Shown here piece after piece: positions 24,073 through 31,809 of a DNA stretch of 32,684 nucleotides. Both the position numbers and the translations under genes were made by a program. The notes under the pieces are model-generated. The model was not told where the DNA came from. It saw nothing but the letters and a program-made list of their open reading frames with translations, and ran no database searches. Origin of the DNA: an uncultured Fretibacterium sp. (GTDB lineage Bacteria; Synergistota; Synergistia; Synergistales; Aminobacteriaceae); contig CAMVMK010000023.1 of the NCBI GenBank assembly GCA_947168585.1, positions 1 through 32,684 of the forward strand. The letters run 5' to 3'. Positions within the stretch are counted from its first letter, which is position 1. Each line of letters begins with the position of its first letter.

Positions 24073-25347
24073 TTATAAAACCTCCTTGGGATGAGCTATA
24101 TGTCCTGCAATTCCTGAAGCAGCAGCAACAGCCGGAGAAGCTAAATAAACTTCGCTTTCAGTGTGTCCCATTCTACCCACGAAATTTCTATTTGTAGTAG
24201 AAACGCAGCGCTCGCCCTTTGCTAAAACTCCCATGTGTCCGCCGAGACACGGCCCGCATGTCGGTGTTGAAACTATACAGCCTGAATCAAGGAAAATTTC
24301 TATATAGCCGAGCTTCATAGCTTCTTTGTATACGCTTTGAGTAGCCGGGATAATAATTCCCCGAACTCCGTCAGCTAAATGTCTGCCTTTTAAGATTTCA
24401 GCGGCGGCTTTCAAGTCTTCAATTCTTCCGTTGGTGCATGAACCTATTACAATTTGGTCAATTTTAATATCTTTGCCTTCGGTTGCAGGTTTAGCATTTT
24501 CAGGCAAGTGAGGCCATGAGACAGTGCAGTCAATTTCGTCAAGATTTAACTCAACAACACTTTCATATTCTGCATCGCCGTCGGGGTCGTAAGCTGTCCA
24601 CGAGCGTTTAACGCGGTCTTTGAGATATTCGCGGGTAATATCATCAACGGGGAAAATACCGTTTTTTGCGCCTGCTTCGATAGCCATATTTGCAATAGTT
24701 AATCTGTCGGCCATTGAAAGTTCTTTAAGTCCGTCTCCTGCAAATTCGAGAGATTTATATAATGCTCCGTCAACGCCTATTTTGCCGATTAAATACAAAA
24801 TTAAATCTTTGCCGGATACAAATTCTTTTTTCCTGCCTGTTACGTTGACTTTTATAGCCGCAGGAACTTTGAACCAAGTATAGCCGACCGCCATAGCCGC
24901 GCCCAAATCCGTTGAGCCTACTCCTGTTGAAAAAGCGTTTACAGCTCCGTAAGTGCAAGTGTGGCTGTCCGCTCCGATTATTGCCTCGCCCGGAGCAACA
25001 AGACCCTGTTCAGGCAAAAGAGCGTGTTCAATGCCCATAGTGCCGACATCAAAGAAATTACTAAGATTAAATCTTTTTGCAAAAGTCCTGCACTGTTTGC
25101 ATTGAGTGGCAGATTTAATATCTTTGTTGGGAGTGAAGTGATCCATTACGAAAACGACTTTATTTTTGTCGAAAATTTTATCGAAACCAGCCGCTTCAAA
25201 TTCATTTATAGCTACGGGTGCGGTTATGTCGTTGCCGAGCGTTAAATCTAATTTAGCTTGAATTAACTGACCGGCGTGAACTTCGTCAAGTCCTGCATGA
25301 GCCGCTAAAATTTTTTGCGTCATTGTCATTTTTTTAACCGTCTGCAA
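24073..25347 (-). CDS. leuC: 3-isopropylmalate dehydratase large subunit
   Basis: 424 residues, aconitase-type short form. Fe4S4 ligands are in GSCTNGR and [30 protein letters not shown] is the other active-site block. I place the start at a TTG (25347): GAGGGGG stands 7 bp before it, while the ATG six codons later has no SD within range. A TGATAAAAT promoter (25386-25378) overlaps the pgeF stop codon. Acts with leuD in leucine synthesis; the other leu genes are not in the window. Confidence 0.92.
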   Translation of the reverse strand: MQTVKKMTMTQKILAAHAGLDEVHAGQLIQAKLDLTLGNDITAPVAINEFEAAGFDKIFDKNKVVFVMDHFTPNKDIKSATQCKQCRTFAKRFNLSNFFDVGTMGIEHALLPEQGLVAPGEAIIGADSHTCTYGAVNAFSTGVGSTDLGAAMAVGYTWFKVPAAIKVNVTGRKKEFVSGKDLILYLIGKIGVDGALYKSLEFAGDGLKELSMADRLTIANMAIEAGAKNGIFPVDDITREYLKDRVKRSWTAYDPDGDAEYESVVELNLDEIDCTVSWPHLPENAKPATEGKDIKIDQIVIGSCTNGRIEDLKAAAEILKGRHLADGVRGIIIPATQSVYKEAMKLGYIEIFLDSGCIVSTPTCGPCLGGHMGVLAKGERCVSTTNRNFVGRMGHTESEVYLASPAVAAASGIAGHIAHPKEVL

Positions 25348-25377
25348 TTTTATTCCCCCTCGTCAATATTTTAGAAT

Positions 25378-25386
25378 ATTTTATCA
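25378..25386 (-). promoter_or_regulatory. Extended -10 promoter of leuCD
   Basis: Minus strand TCTGATAAAATATTC is the same 15 bases as the hpt promoter. It lies just upstream of leuC and overlaps the end of pgeF. No good -35 is seen. Confidence 0.6.
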
Positions 25387-26058
25387 GAAAAGTGAGGACG
25401 GAAGTAATCTTATTTTCAGCGTCATCCGTTCAGTCTTATCGCCGCGCCGGTAAGAATAACAATTCGGATCTTCAAACGTATCAATGCCGGAGAGAGTAAT
25501 ATTTTCTTCTTCAAGTCCGATCTTGTATAACTTCAATTTAATTTCTCCGGCTAAATCAAAATAAATCTTCTCGTTTGCTTTGTCAATGTCCATATTTTTA
25601 TAACTGAATGACGAAAGCCCCCTAGATGTCCATTTATCGTTATACATATTTCTTGCGTAATTAGCACGGCCTATGCAGGGGCCTATCCATGCGTGAAGAT
25701 TTCTGATTTTTTCGCCGAAATCGTAATATAAAAGCACGCCTTTTGGAACAATTTGATAAATCGTGCCTTTATAGCCTGAATGTAAAATCATCGCGGAATT
25801 TTCGTTCCAAAGTAAAACCGGCACGCAGTCAGCAAACCTCAGCGAGGCTTCAGCATTTCGAGTCCGCAAAAAAATTCCGTCAGCTTCAGGACATTGCGGC
25901 AAAGCATATTTATTTACAGTCAATTCATCGACAATTAAAATTCTGTTCTCATGAACTTGTTTCGGTTCAACTAAAGGCAGTTCGCTTTTAGTTACTTCTT
26001 CATCGCGCATAAAAAACTCAGCTTGTAAAAATTTCGGTGTATCAATTATAATTTTCAT
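25384..26058 (-). CDS. pgeF: Peptidoglycan editing factor / purine nucleoside phosphorylase (YfiH)
   Basis: 224 residues, slightly short for the family. Core features: FADCVPVLLW, MILHSGYKGTI (active-site His in the position of AVHAGWRGT), AWIGPCIG (the metal-binding Cys) and a C-terminal YSYRRGDKTERM. Multicopper-oxidase-fold proteins of this family act as purine nucleoside phosphorylases and remove wrong amino acids from peptidoglycan precursors. The promoter at 26067-26095 would start the transcript a few bases before the ATG, and no SD is visible, so the mRNA may be leaderless. Confidence 0.88.
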   Translation of the reverse strand: MKIIIDTPKFLQAEFFMRDEEVTKSELPLVEPKQVHENRILIVDELTVNKYALPQCPEADGIFLRTRNAEASLRFADCVPVLLWNENSAMILHSGYKGTIYQIVPKGVLLYYDFGEKIRNLHAWIGPCIGRANYARNMYNDKWTSRGLSSFSYKNMDIDKANEKIYFDLAGEIKLKLYKIGLEEENITLSGIDTFEDPNCYSYRRGDKTERMTLKIRLLPSSLF

Positions 26059-26066
26059 AATTTTAT

Positions 26067-26095
26067 ATTGTAGTATAATTAAAAAAATAATTCAA
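26067..26095 (-). promoter_or_regulatory. Promoter of pgeF, probably leaderless
   Basis: Minus strand TTGAAT (26095-26090), 17-bp spacer, TACAAT (26072-26067). Predicted start about 26060, two bases before the ATG at 26058. Confidence 0.5.
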
Positions 26096-26188
26096 AAATA
26101 AAAGTAAAAAATATTTTTCCACTCATTTTTCCACTCAAAAAATCTTAATTTTTTATTCTCGTCATCAAGTTCCGCGAAAAAAATTTTT

Positions 26189-28339
26189 TTAGAAAATCGT
26201 ATAGTTCTCAAAGATAAAAATCTCAGGAATTTTTAAGCCGTTAGTCTCGGAAAAATTTTTAATCCCGTTTTTCAAATCTTCAATGCTGACGTTAGACTCG
26301 CCGTTAAGCAAAGCAGCGTTAGGGAACGACAAAATCCATTTTGACCGCGCTAAATTCGCTGCATAAGGAGAATAAATTAAATCAGACAGCCCCGACTCAA
26401 GCCTCGCTAAATCAACGTTGACTACAGCCGTGTAATCACTAAAAATTTTTTTCCAGTGAAAATCCGAATTTAATAAATAGTCCGGCGGTGCTATCAAAAT
26501 ATTTTCGTCTTTCGATAAAGCCTGAGATTCTAATTTTTTACAGTCAAAATGCGCAGAATTACCCGCGCAGAGCCATTCATTTTTATTTTCAATTTCGTCA
26601 AAATCGTTTTCGAGCCTCAAATTATGAGATAAACGCGCAAATAATTTTATGCTCATGTTTCTATCTGCTCCGAGCAAAACTGCACGGCGTTTACCTTCAA
26701 AAGAACTAAGCGAGAAAAATCTTCCCTTAAAACCGTGTTCACGCATTGAAGTTATTAACGAAGAAAGCAAATGTTTTTCCGGCTCTGCATGAGAAAAATT
26801 AAAATTAAATTTTGTTTCGGGGATTTTAATTTCGTTTTTAATTCCTAAATGTTGCAAATTTTTAATAACGGGCTCTAACTGCGGATTTTGAGAATTTTCG
26901 AGGATTTTCAAGACCCGTCCGGCACGTAAAATTAAAATTTTTTCGCGTAAATTTTCGCTGAAATTTTTAACGGTATCAATGACGCTCTCAATATTTGAAT
27001 TTTTCCATTCGTCGGAATTTCTGCTGAAGAAATTTTCAGCCGCTATTTTTGCAGACACCGGGATAACTTCAACATCGAGATTATTAAAATTTTTAATTTC
27101 GTTTTTAACTGCTTCGATATTGCTCAAAATTTTTTCTTCAGGAGTTTTTATAACTTGGCCTGCTTCAGTGTCGGAAGTCTCTAAATCAATTTTTGAAAGC
27201 ACGAAAATTATTTTATCGTTTTGAGATTTTAACTCGTCTAATAATTTATAGTCGCTGCCTTTTAATCTCGACCGCACAGGCAGAACGTAAATTATAAAAT
27301 CAAGTTCCTGAAAAATATTTTTCCAGTTTCCACGCCCCTTAAGACAATCCCAGCCCGGAATATCTATAAGGCAAATTCCTTCGGGGATTAATGCTCCCGG
27401 GATAGAAATTTCGATTTGAACAGCTTTATCAATAACTCCTAACGCCTCACTCCTCACGCCGCTTTGCGGGAGGCCTAACTCTATAATGTGGCCGTCTTGA
27501 TAAAAAATTTTCGCGGATTTTTTTTCGCCCTCGTGATAAATAACGGGAATATCTTTAACGTTAATTTTTTCGCCCGTGAAAGCGTTTATCAATGACGATT
27601 TACCGCCGCCGGACAAGCCTGTAACGCCGATATTTAAGCACGGTGAATTTAAGGAATTTTTCAAGTTTCTTAACTCTAAATTTGCAGGAATAATTTTTAA
27701 TGCCGAGTCTAAATTTTCATTCAAGAAATCAAAAATAAAATCTTCACGGCCTGAATTTTTCAAAATTTTTAACGGCTCAGGGAACGGCGAGAAAATTCTC
27801 CGTGAAATTTCATGCCTCAAAATTAAATTTTCGCGCTCTAAATCTTCAATCATTGAAACGTCATTAAAAACCATTGTCCCGGCGACACGCAGGGCTTCTA
27901 AAATTTTTACGCGCCCCGAGTCGTCTTTTAATTCTAATTTATCGCCGTCTTCAGCTTCTGAAAGCCAAGCGTTAAGAGCTAAAATTTCTTGGCCGTATAA
28001 TTTCGCCGGTCTTCCGTCATTATCGCGCTGAATGAAAGCATCAAGCCTGAAATTTCTATAAACTCCGTCTCCGCAATATAATTCACGGGTAATCGAGAAA
28101 AAATTTTCGCGGGATTTATAAATAATTTCCTCTAACTTTGAAATTTTCATGTGATCCGACGGCCTGCAAAGTTCGTACCATTGATCTAAAGTTTTCGGAC
28201 ACGTTGAATTTTCGAGCCTCATAGTCTTAAGAAGCCCGTCTGAAAAATAAATTTCGCGCGACGGAAATAAAACCGTCAGTCCCGGCTCGTTCGATGATTT
28301 TCTAAAAAATTGTTCTTCCCATTCTGAAAATTTAATCAT
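26189..28339 (-). CDS. PAS domain fused to a P-loop GTPase
   Basis: Start set at 28339, where AAGGAA lies 7 bp upstream; an earlier ATG at 28378 has none. 716 residues. N-terminal PAS-like domain, about 25-125 (FPSREIYFSDGLLKTM, then DGVYRNFRLDAFIQRDNDGRPAKLYG). Middle: TRAFAC-type GTPase with P-loop GLSGGGKSS (241-249), G3 DIPG (326-329) and G4 SKID (382-385, replacing NKxD). The C-terminal 200 residues have alternating helix and beta regions without a family I know. A REP-like repeat encodes residues about 286-303, between the P-loop and G3. Likely a signal-responsive, possibly membrane-remodelling or stress GTPase, but no target is visible. Confidence 0.8.
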   Translation of the reverse strand: MIKFSEWEEQFFRKSSNEPGLTVLFPSREIYFSDGLLKTMRLENSTCPKTLDQWYELCRPSDHMKISKLEEIIYKSRENFFSITRELYCGDGVYRNFRLDAFIQRDNDGRPAKLYGQEILALNAWLSEAEDGDKLELKDDSGRVKILEALRVAGTMVFNDVSMIEDLERENLILRHEISRRIFSPFPEPLKILKNSGREDFIFDFLNENLDSALKIIPANLELRNLKNSLNSPCLNIGVTGLSGGGKSSLINAFTGEKINVKDIPVIYHEGEKKSAKIFYQDGHIIELGLPQSGVRSEALGVIDKAVQIEISIPGALIPEGICLIDIPGWDCLKGRGNWKNIFQELDFIIYVLPVRSRLKGSDYKLLDELKSQNDKIIFVLSKIDLETSDTEAGQVIKTPEEKILSNIEAVKNEIKNFNNLDVEVIPVSAKIAAENFFSRNSDEWKNSNIESVIDTVKNFSENLREKILILRAGRVLKILENSQNPQLEPVIKNLQHLGIKNEIKIPETKFNFNFSHAEPEKHLLSSLITSMREHGFKGRFFSLSSFEGKRRAVLLGADRNMSIKLFARLSHNLRLENDFDEIENKNEWLCAGNSAHFDCKKLESQALSKDENILIAPPDYLLNSDFHWKKIFSDYTAVVNVDLARLESGLSDLIYSPYAANLARSKWILSFPNAALLNGESNVSIEDLKNGIKNFSETNGLKIPEIFIFENYTIF
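27432..27482 (-). repeat. REP-like palindrome inserted in a coding sequence
   Basis: Shares ACTCCTCACGCC, a GC hairpin and AGGCCTAAC with the intergenic copy at 15083-15112. Here it is read in frame as ELGLPQSGVRSEALGVI, adding about 17 codons without stop or frameshift. Confidence 0.7.
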
Positions 28340-28384
28340 ATTCTTTTCCTTAATGTATAATTCTGCAAATAATAACACGATTAA

Positions 28385-28419
28385 GAGTTAGGAGTTAGGG
28401 GTGAGGAGTTAGGAGTTAA
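28385..28419. repeat. Five tandem heptads (GAGTTAG type)
   Basis: GAGTTAG, GAGTTAG, GGGTGAG, GAGTTAG, GAGTTAA in perfect 7-bp register upstream of lysA. The same words occur at the edges of the REP-like elements at 15050 and 27432, so they seem to be parts of one family. Confidence 0.8.
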
Positions 28420-28480
28420 AAAAATTTCCTGCTCTTCTTAAAAAAATGATTTATTTTGTTTATAGAAAGGAAATTCTAAA

Positions 28481-29758
28481 ATGGAACGGCTTACTTGGGG
28501 CGGCGTTGATTGTCTTGAATTAGCAAAAAATTTCGGCACGCCTTTATATGTTTACGATACAGGAATAATTAAATCACGATGCCGCGAACTGCGCGAAACT
28601 TTTATGGAACGCTGGGAAAATACTACGGTACGTTACGCAAGCAAAGCATTTTTAGTTAAAGAAATGGCGCGGCTGATTAAAGACGAAGGGCTCGGCCTCG
28701 ATGTCGTTTCTATCGGAGAACTTTACACGGCATTGAAAGCAGATTTTCCGGCTGAAAAAATCGAAATGAACGGCAACGCTAAAAGCCATGAGGAAATTTC
28801 TTTTGCTGTTAATTCCGGAGTAGGGCGGATCATCATAGATCATCCGGACGAATTAAAAACTATTGAAAAATTTGCACGCGATAAAGGCATTAAGCAGAAA
28901 ATTTTAATCCGTGTTGCTCCGGGCGTTGACGCTCACACTCACGCTTATATTGCAACCGGCGCGACTGACAGCAAATTCGGCCTGCCTGTCGATATTTCTG
29001 AGGGTTCAATGCTGAATTACTCGATTAAATACGCTATGGCGAGCGAAAATCTTGATTTAAGAGGCTTGCATTTTCACGTAGGTTCACAGCTTTTTGACCC
29101 CGATGACAACGTTAAAGGTCTTGAAAAAACTTTAGAGTTAGTGAAAAAATTAAAAGATACTTTCGGCTTCACTACTCACGAATTAAATTGCGGAGGAGGC
29201 TTCGGGGCTGTTATTAATCCCTCAGTGTCGCCGGTTAAGTGCGCAGATTTTACAGACCCGATGATGAAATTGCTTTATAACGACTGCAAAAAATATAATC
29301 TCGAAGTCCCTGAAATTATCATTGAGCCCGGACGCTGGGTAATTTCAGAGGCCGGAATAACTCTCTATAAAGTCGAGAACATCAAAGAACTTCCCGAACT
29401 TACTTATGTTGCAGTTGACGGAGGAATGGCCGATAATCCGCGTTACGCTCTCTATCAAGCTGAATACGAGGCCGTAAAAGTTGAAGATATTGACGCTCCT
29501 GTTATTAATCCCGATAAAAAATTTTCTGTTGTAGGAAAATGCTGTGAGTCGGGCGATATTTTAATTGACGATGCTAAACTCCCGAGCCTTAAAGCCGGAG
29601 ATATTATCGCGCTTTATAATTCAGGAGCTTATACTTTCAGCATGTCGAGCAATTATAACCGTCTTCAAAGACCTGCTGTAGTTTTCGTTGAGAACGGCCA
29701 AGCGCGTGAAGTTGCCAAGCGTCAGACTCTTGATGATCTTATTGCGAATGAAATTTAA
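28481..29758 (+). CDS. lysA: Diaminopimelate decarboxylase
   Basis: 425 residues, fold-III PLP enzyme. The PLP lysine is in VRYASKAF. HVGSQ, LNCGGGFGAVI (phosphate loop) and IIEPGRWVISEAG are present, and GKCCESGDIL contains the Cys of the second active site. Decarboxylates meso-DAP to lysine, the last step of lysine synthesis. AAAGGAAA stands 8 bp before the ATG. It is divergent from the PAS-GTPase gene, with the heptad repeat between. Confidence 0.95.
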   Translation: MERLTWGGVDCLELAKNFGTPLYVYDTGIIKSRCRELRETFMERWENTTVRYASKAFLVKEMARLIKDEGLGLDVVSIGELYTALKADFPAEKIEMNGNAKSHEEISFAVNSGVGRIIIDHPDELKTIEKFARDKGIKQKILIRVAPGVDAHTHAYIATGATDSKFGLPVDISEGSMLNYSIKYAMASENLDLRGLHFHVGSQLFDPDDNVKGLEKTLELVKKLKDTFGFTTHELNCGGGFGAVINPSVSPVKCADFTDPMMKLLYNDCKKYNLEVPEIIIEPGRWVISEAGITLYKVENIKELPELTYVAVDGGMADNPRYALYQAEYEAVKVEDIDAPVINPDKKFSVVGKCCESGDILIDDAKLPSLKAGDIIALYNSGAYTFSMSSNYNRLQRPAVVFVENGQAREVAKRQTLDDLIANEI

Positions 29759-29799
29759 GTTATAAAAATCCTGACTTTTTTATGTTTATCCCTTGCCCC

Positions 29800-29826
29800 T
29801 TGACAATAATTGGGGGGGGGTAAAAT
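29800..29826 (+). promoter_or_regulatory. Promoter with G9 tract (candidate phase-variable)
   Basis: TTGACA (29800-29805, consensus), spacer of 15 bp that includes nine Gs (29812-29820), then TAAAAT (29821-29826). Two extra Gs would give the optimal 17-bp spacer, so slippage should tune transcription. An AGGAGGT site follows. Confidence 0.65.
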
Positions 29827-29858
29827 TACATTAAGATTTATAGTCAGGAGGTATTCAA

Positions 29859-30098
29859 ATGATAAAGGTTTTAGCTTTCATTCTGTTATTAGTAATCATG
29901 TGCAGCCCGGCTTTCGCTAATCAGGTTTTGAAAGACAAGTACGGTACTAAGATTGGTGAAATTAAGACTGAAAGTAATCGAGAAGTAATCTATGACAAAT
30001 ATGGCACCAGGCTCGGCTATTTTGACGGCAAGTATACGTACGATAAATACGGCAGTAGAATTGGCGAAGGAAATCTGCTTACAACATTACTTCGATAG
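29859..30098 (+). CDS. Small secreted DKYG-repeat protein
   Basis: 79 residues. A signal peptide (MIKVLAFILLLVIMCSPAFA) is cleaved before NQVL. The 59-residue mature part has three repeats: DKYGTKIG, DKYGTRLG, DKYGSRIG. The pattern resembles small proteins annotated as 5-fold beta-flower proteins, with short YD-x-YG-x-x-IG strands, though that is from memory. Exported, probably binding a surface or polymer. The gene stands alone between a G9 promoter and a perfect terminator. Confidence 0.8.
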   Translation: MIKVLAFILLLVIMCSPAFANQVLKDKYGTKIGEIKTESNREVIYDKYGTRLGYFDGKYTYDKYGSRIGEGNLLTTLLR

Positions 30099-30115
30099 TG
30101 TTTAGAAAATCAGTG

Positions 30116-30144
30116 AACGTCTCCTAAAATTGGAGACGTTTTTT
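30116..30144 (+). terminator. Perfect intrinsic terminator
   Basis: AACGTCTCC (30116-30124) and GGAGACGTT (30132-30140), a 9-bp perfect stem with a 7-nt loop, then T6. Ends the DKYG-repeat gene. Confidence 0.93.
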
Positions 30145-30189
30145 CATGCTGAAATTTTCTCTAAAAATTTAAGTTACACGCCTTTTTGC

Positions 30190-30195
30190 TATAAT
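30190..30195 (+). promoter_or_regulatory. TATAAT before garD
   Basis: Perfect TATAAT 52 bp upstream of the garD ATG, preceded by a poor -35 region. Probably an activator-dependent or weak promoter for the galactarate genes. Confidence 0.45.
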
Positions 30196-30247
30196 AATCC
30201 ATAATTAAAAACTCAAAATAAATTTAATTATAAAAAAGGAGGCTGTC

Positions 30248-31768
30248 ATGGCATCTCTTTGCATAAAAATTCATGAAAGAGATAACGTTGCTATTGCTAT
30301 CCGCGATATTACTAAAGGCACGGAAGTTTTGCCCGGAGTCGTAACAGTCTGCGACATTCCGCAGGCTCATAAAATTGCGCTTAAAAATATTCCGGCTGGC
30401 GGTGAAGTTGTCCGTTACGGCGTAGTTTTAGGGACAATGTTAGAAAATATGCCTTCGGGCGGTTGGATTAACGAGAAAAATTTGAAAATGGCTCCTGCTC
30501 CGGATTTAGATAAAATGAAATTCGCCGTGAATATCAAAAAAAATCTTCCTGAACCTCCTGTAAAAACTTGGGAAGGTTATAAAAATCCAAACGGCGGCCC
30601 GGCAGGAACACGGAATATTTTAGCGATTAATACTACAGTTCAATGCGTTGCAGGAGTTTTGAACGTAGCTGTTCAAAGAATCAGAAATGAAATTCTGCCG
30701 AAATATCCTAACGTTGACAGCGTTATAGCTATTAATCACCCTTACGGCTGCGGAGTTGCTATTGACGCTCCTGAAGCTAAAGTTCCTCAGAGAATTTTAA
30801 GAAATATCGCTCTTCACCCGAATTTCGGCGGTCAGTTTATGTTAGTTTCTTTAGGCTGTGAAAAATTTACGGTCGATAGATTTTGCGAAAAATTTCCGGA
30901 ATTAAACACTCCTGAAAATGTAATTATTTTGCAGGATTATCAAGGTTTTGACAAAATCATTAACGCTATTATGACAATGGCCGAGAAAAAATTAAAAATT
31001 TTGAATGAACGCAAGCGCGAGACTTTGTCTTTAAGCGATTTATTAATCGGTATGCAGTGCGGAGGCTCTGACGCTTTTTCGGGGATTACGGCTAACCCTA
31101 CAGCGGGCTATGCTGCTGATTTAATCGTCTCGGGAGGCGGAACGGTTTTATTTTCGGAAGTTACGGAAGTCCGCGACGGTGTTCAATTTATAGCTGAACG
31201 CTGCATTAATGACGAAGTCGGAGCCCGTCTCGTCCAAGAAATGAAATGGTATGATAAATATCTCAAAGACGGCGGAGTCGATCGCGGAGCTAACACAACA
31301 CCGGGCAACAAAAAAGGCGGACTCTCGAATATAATTGAAAAATCTATGGGTTCAATCGCTAAGTCCGGGACATCTCCTATAGTTGAAGTTTTATCGCCGG
31401 GCGAAAAGCCTACGAAACACGGCGAAATTTTTGCGGCTACTCCTGCATCAGATTTAGTCTGCGGCCCCTGCCAGTTAGCTTCAGGGATAGGGCTTCAAGT
31501 TTTCATGACGGGGCGCGGAACTCCTTACGGGCTTGCTGCTGCACCTGTTATAAAAGTTTGTTCAAGAAACGAAATGAAAGCTCAATGGCCGGATATAATA
31601 GACTTTAACGCGGGGCCTGCTGCTGTCGGTGAAAAAACTATTGCGGAACAGGGCGAAGAACTTTTCAAATTTATTCTTGACGTTGCCAGCGGACGTGCTA
31701 AACCTTACACGGAACAGTACGGACTTGAGAATGATTTATGTATTTTCAACCCTGCGCCTATAACGTAA
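30248..31768 (+). CDS. garD: Galactarate dehydratase (UxaA/GarD family)
   Basis: 506 residues. N-terminal SAF domain, about 1-95 (IKIHERDNVAIAIRDITKGTEV). The main domain begins with NGGPAGTRNILAI, the family's GTRN motif. HPYGCGVAIDAP, MQCGGSDAFSGITANPTAGY and LVCGPCQLASGIGLQVFMTGRGTPYG hold the Cys and His of the iron site. The size and the garR gene next to it favour galactarate dehydratase over altronate dehydratase (UxaA). Product would be 5-keto-4-deoxyglucarate. AAGGAGG lies 6 bp before the ATG. Altronate or glucarate as substrate cannot be excluded. Confidence 0.85.
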   Translation: MASLCIKIHERDNVAIAIRDITKGTEVLPGVVTVCDIPQAHKIALKNIPAGGEVVRYGVVLGTMLENMPSGGWINEKNLKMAPAPDLDKMKFAVNIKKNLPEPPVKTWEGYKNPNGGPAGTRNILAINTTVQCVAGVLNVAVQRIRNEILPKYPNVDSVIAINHPYGCGVAIDAPEAKVPQRILRNIALHPNFGGQFMLVSLGCEKFTVDRFCEKFPELNTPENVIILQDYQGFDKIINAIMTMAEKKLKILNERKRETLSLSDLLIGMQCGGSDAFSGITANPTAGYAADLIVSGGGTVLFSEVTEVRDGVQFIAERCINDEVGARLVQEMKWYDKYLKDGGVDRGANTTPGNKKGGLSNIIEKSMGSIAKSGTSPIVEVLSPGEKPTKHGEIFAATPASDLVCGPCQLASGIGLQVFMTGRGTPYGLAAAPVIKVCSRNEMKAQWPDIIDFNAGPAAVGEKTIAEQGEELFKFILDVASGRAKPYTEQYGLENDLCIFNPAPIT

Positions 31769-31809
31769 AATTTAAGAAATTAAAAATTGAAAGAAGGAAT
31801 TTTTTTATT

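Noticed and set aside
28340-28378. Upstream extension of the PAS-GTPase gene
   Set aside because: No ribosome site before 28378; AAGGAA is well placed for 28339.
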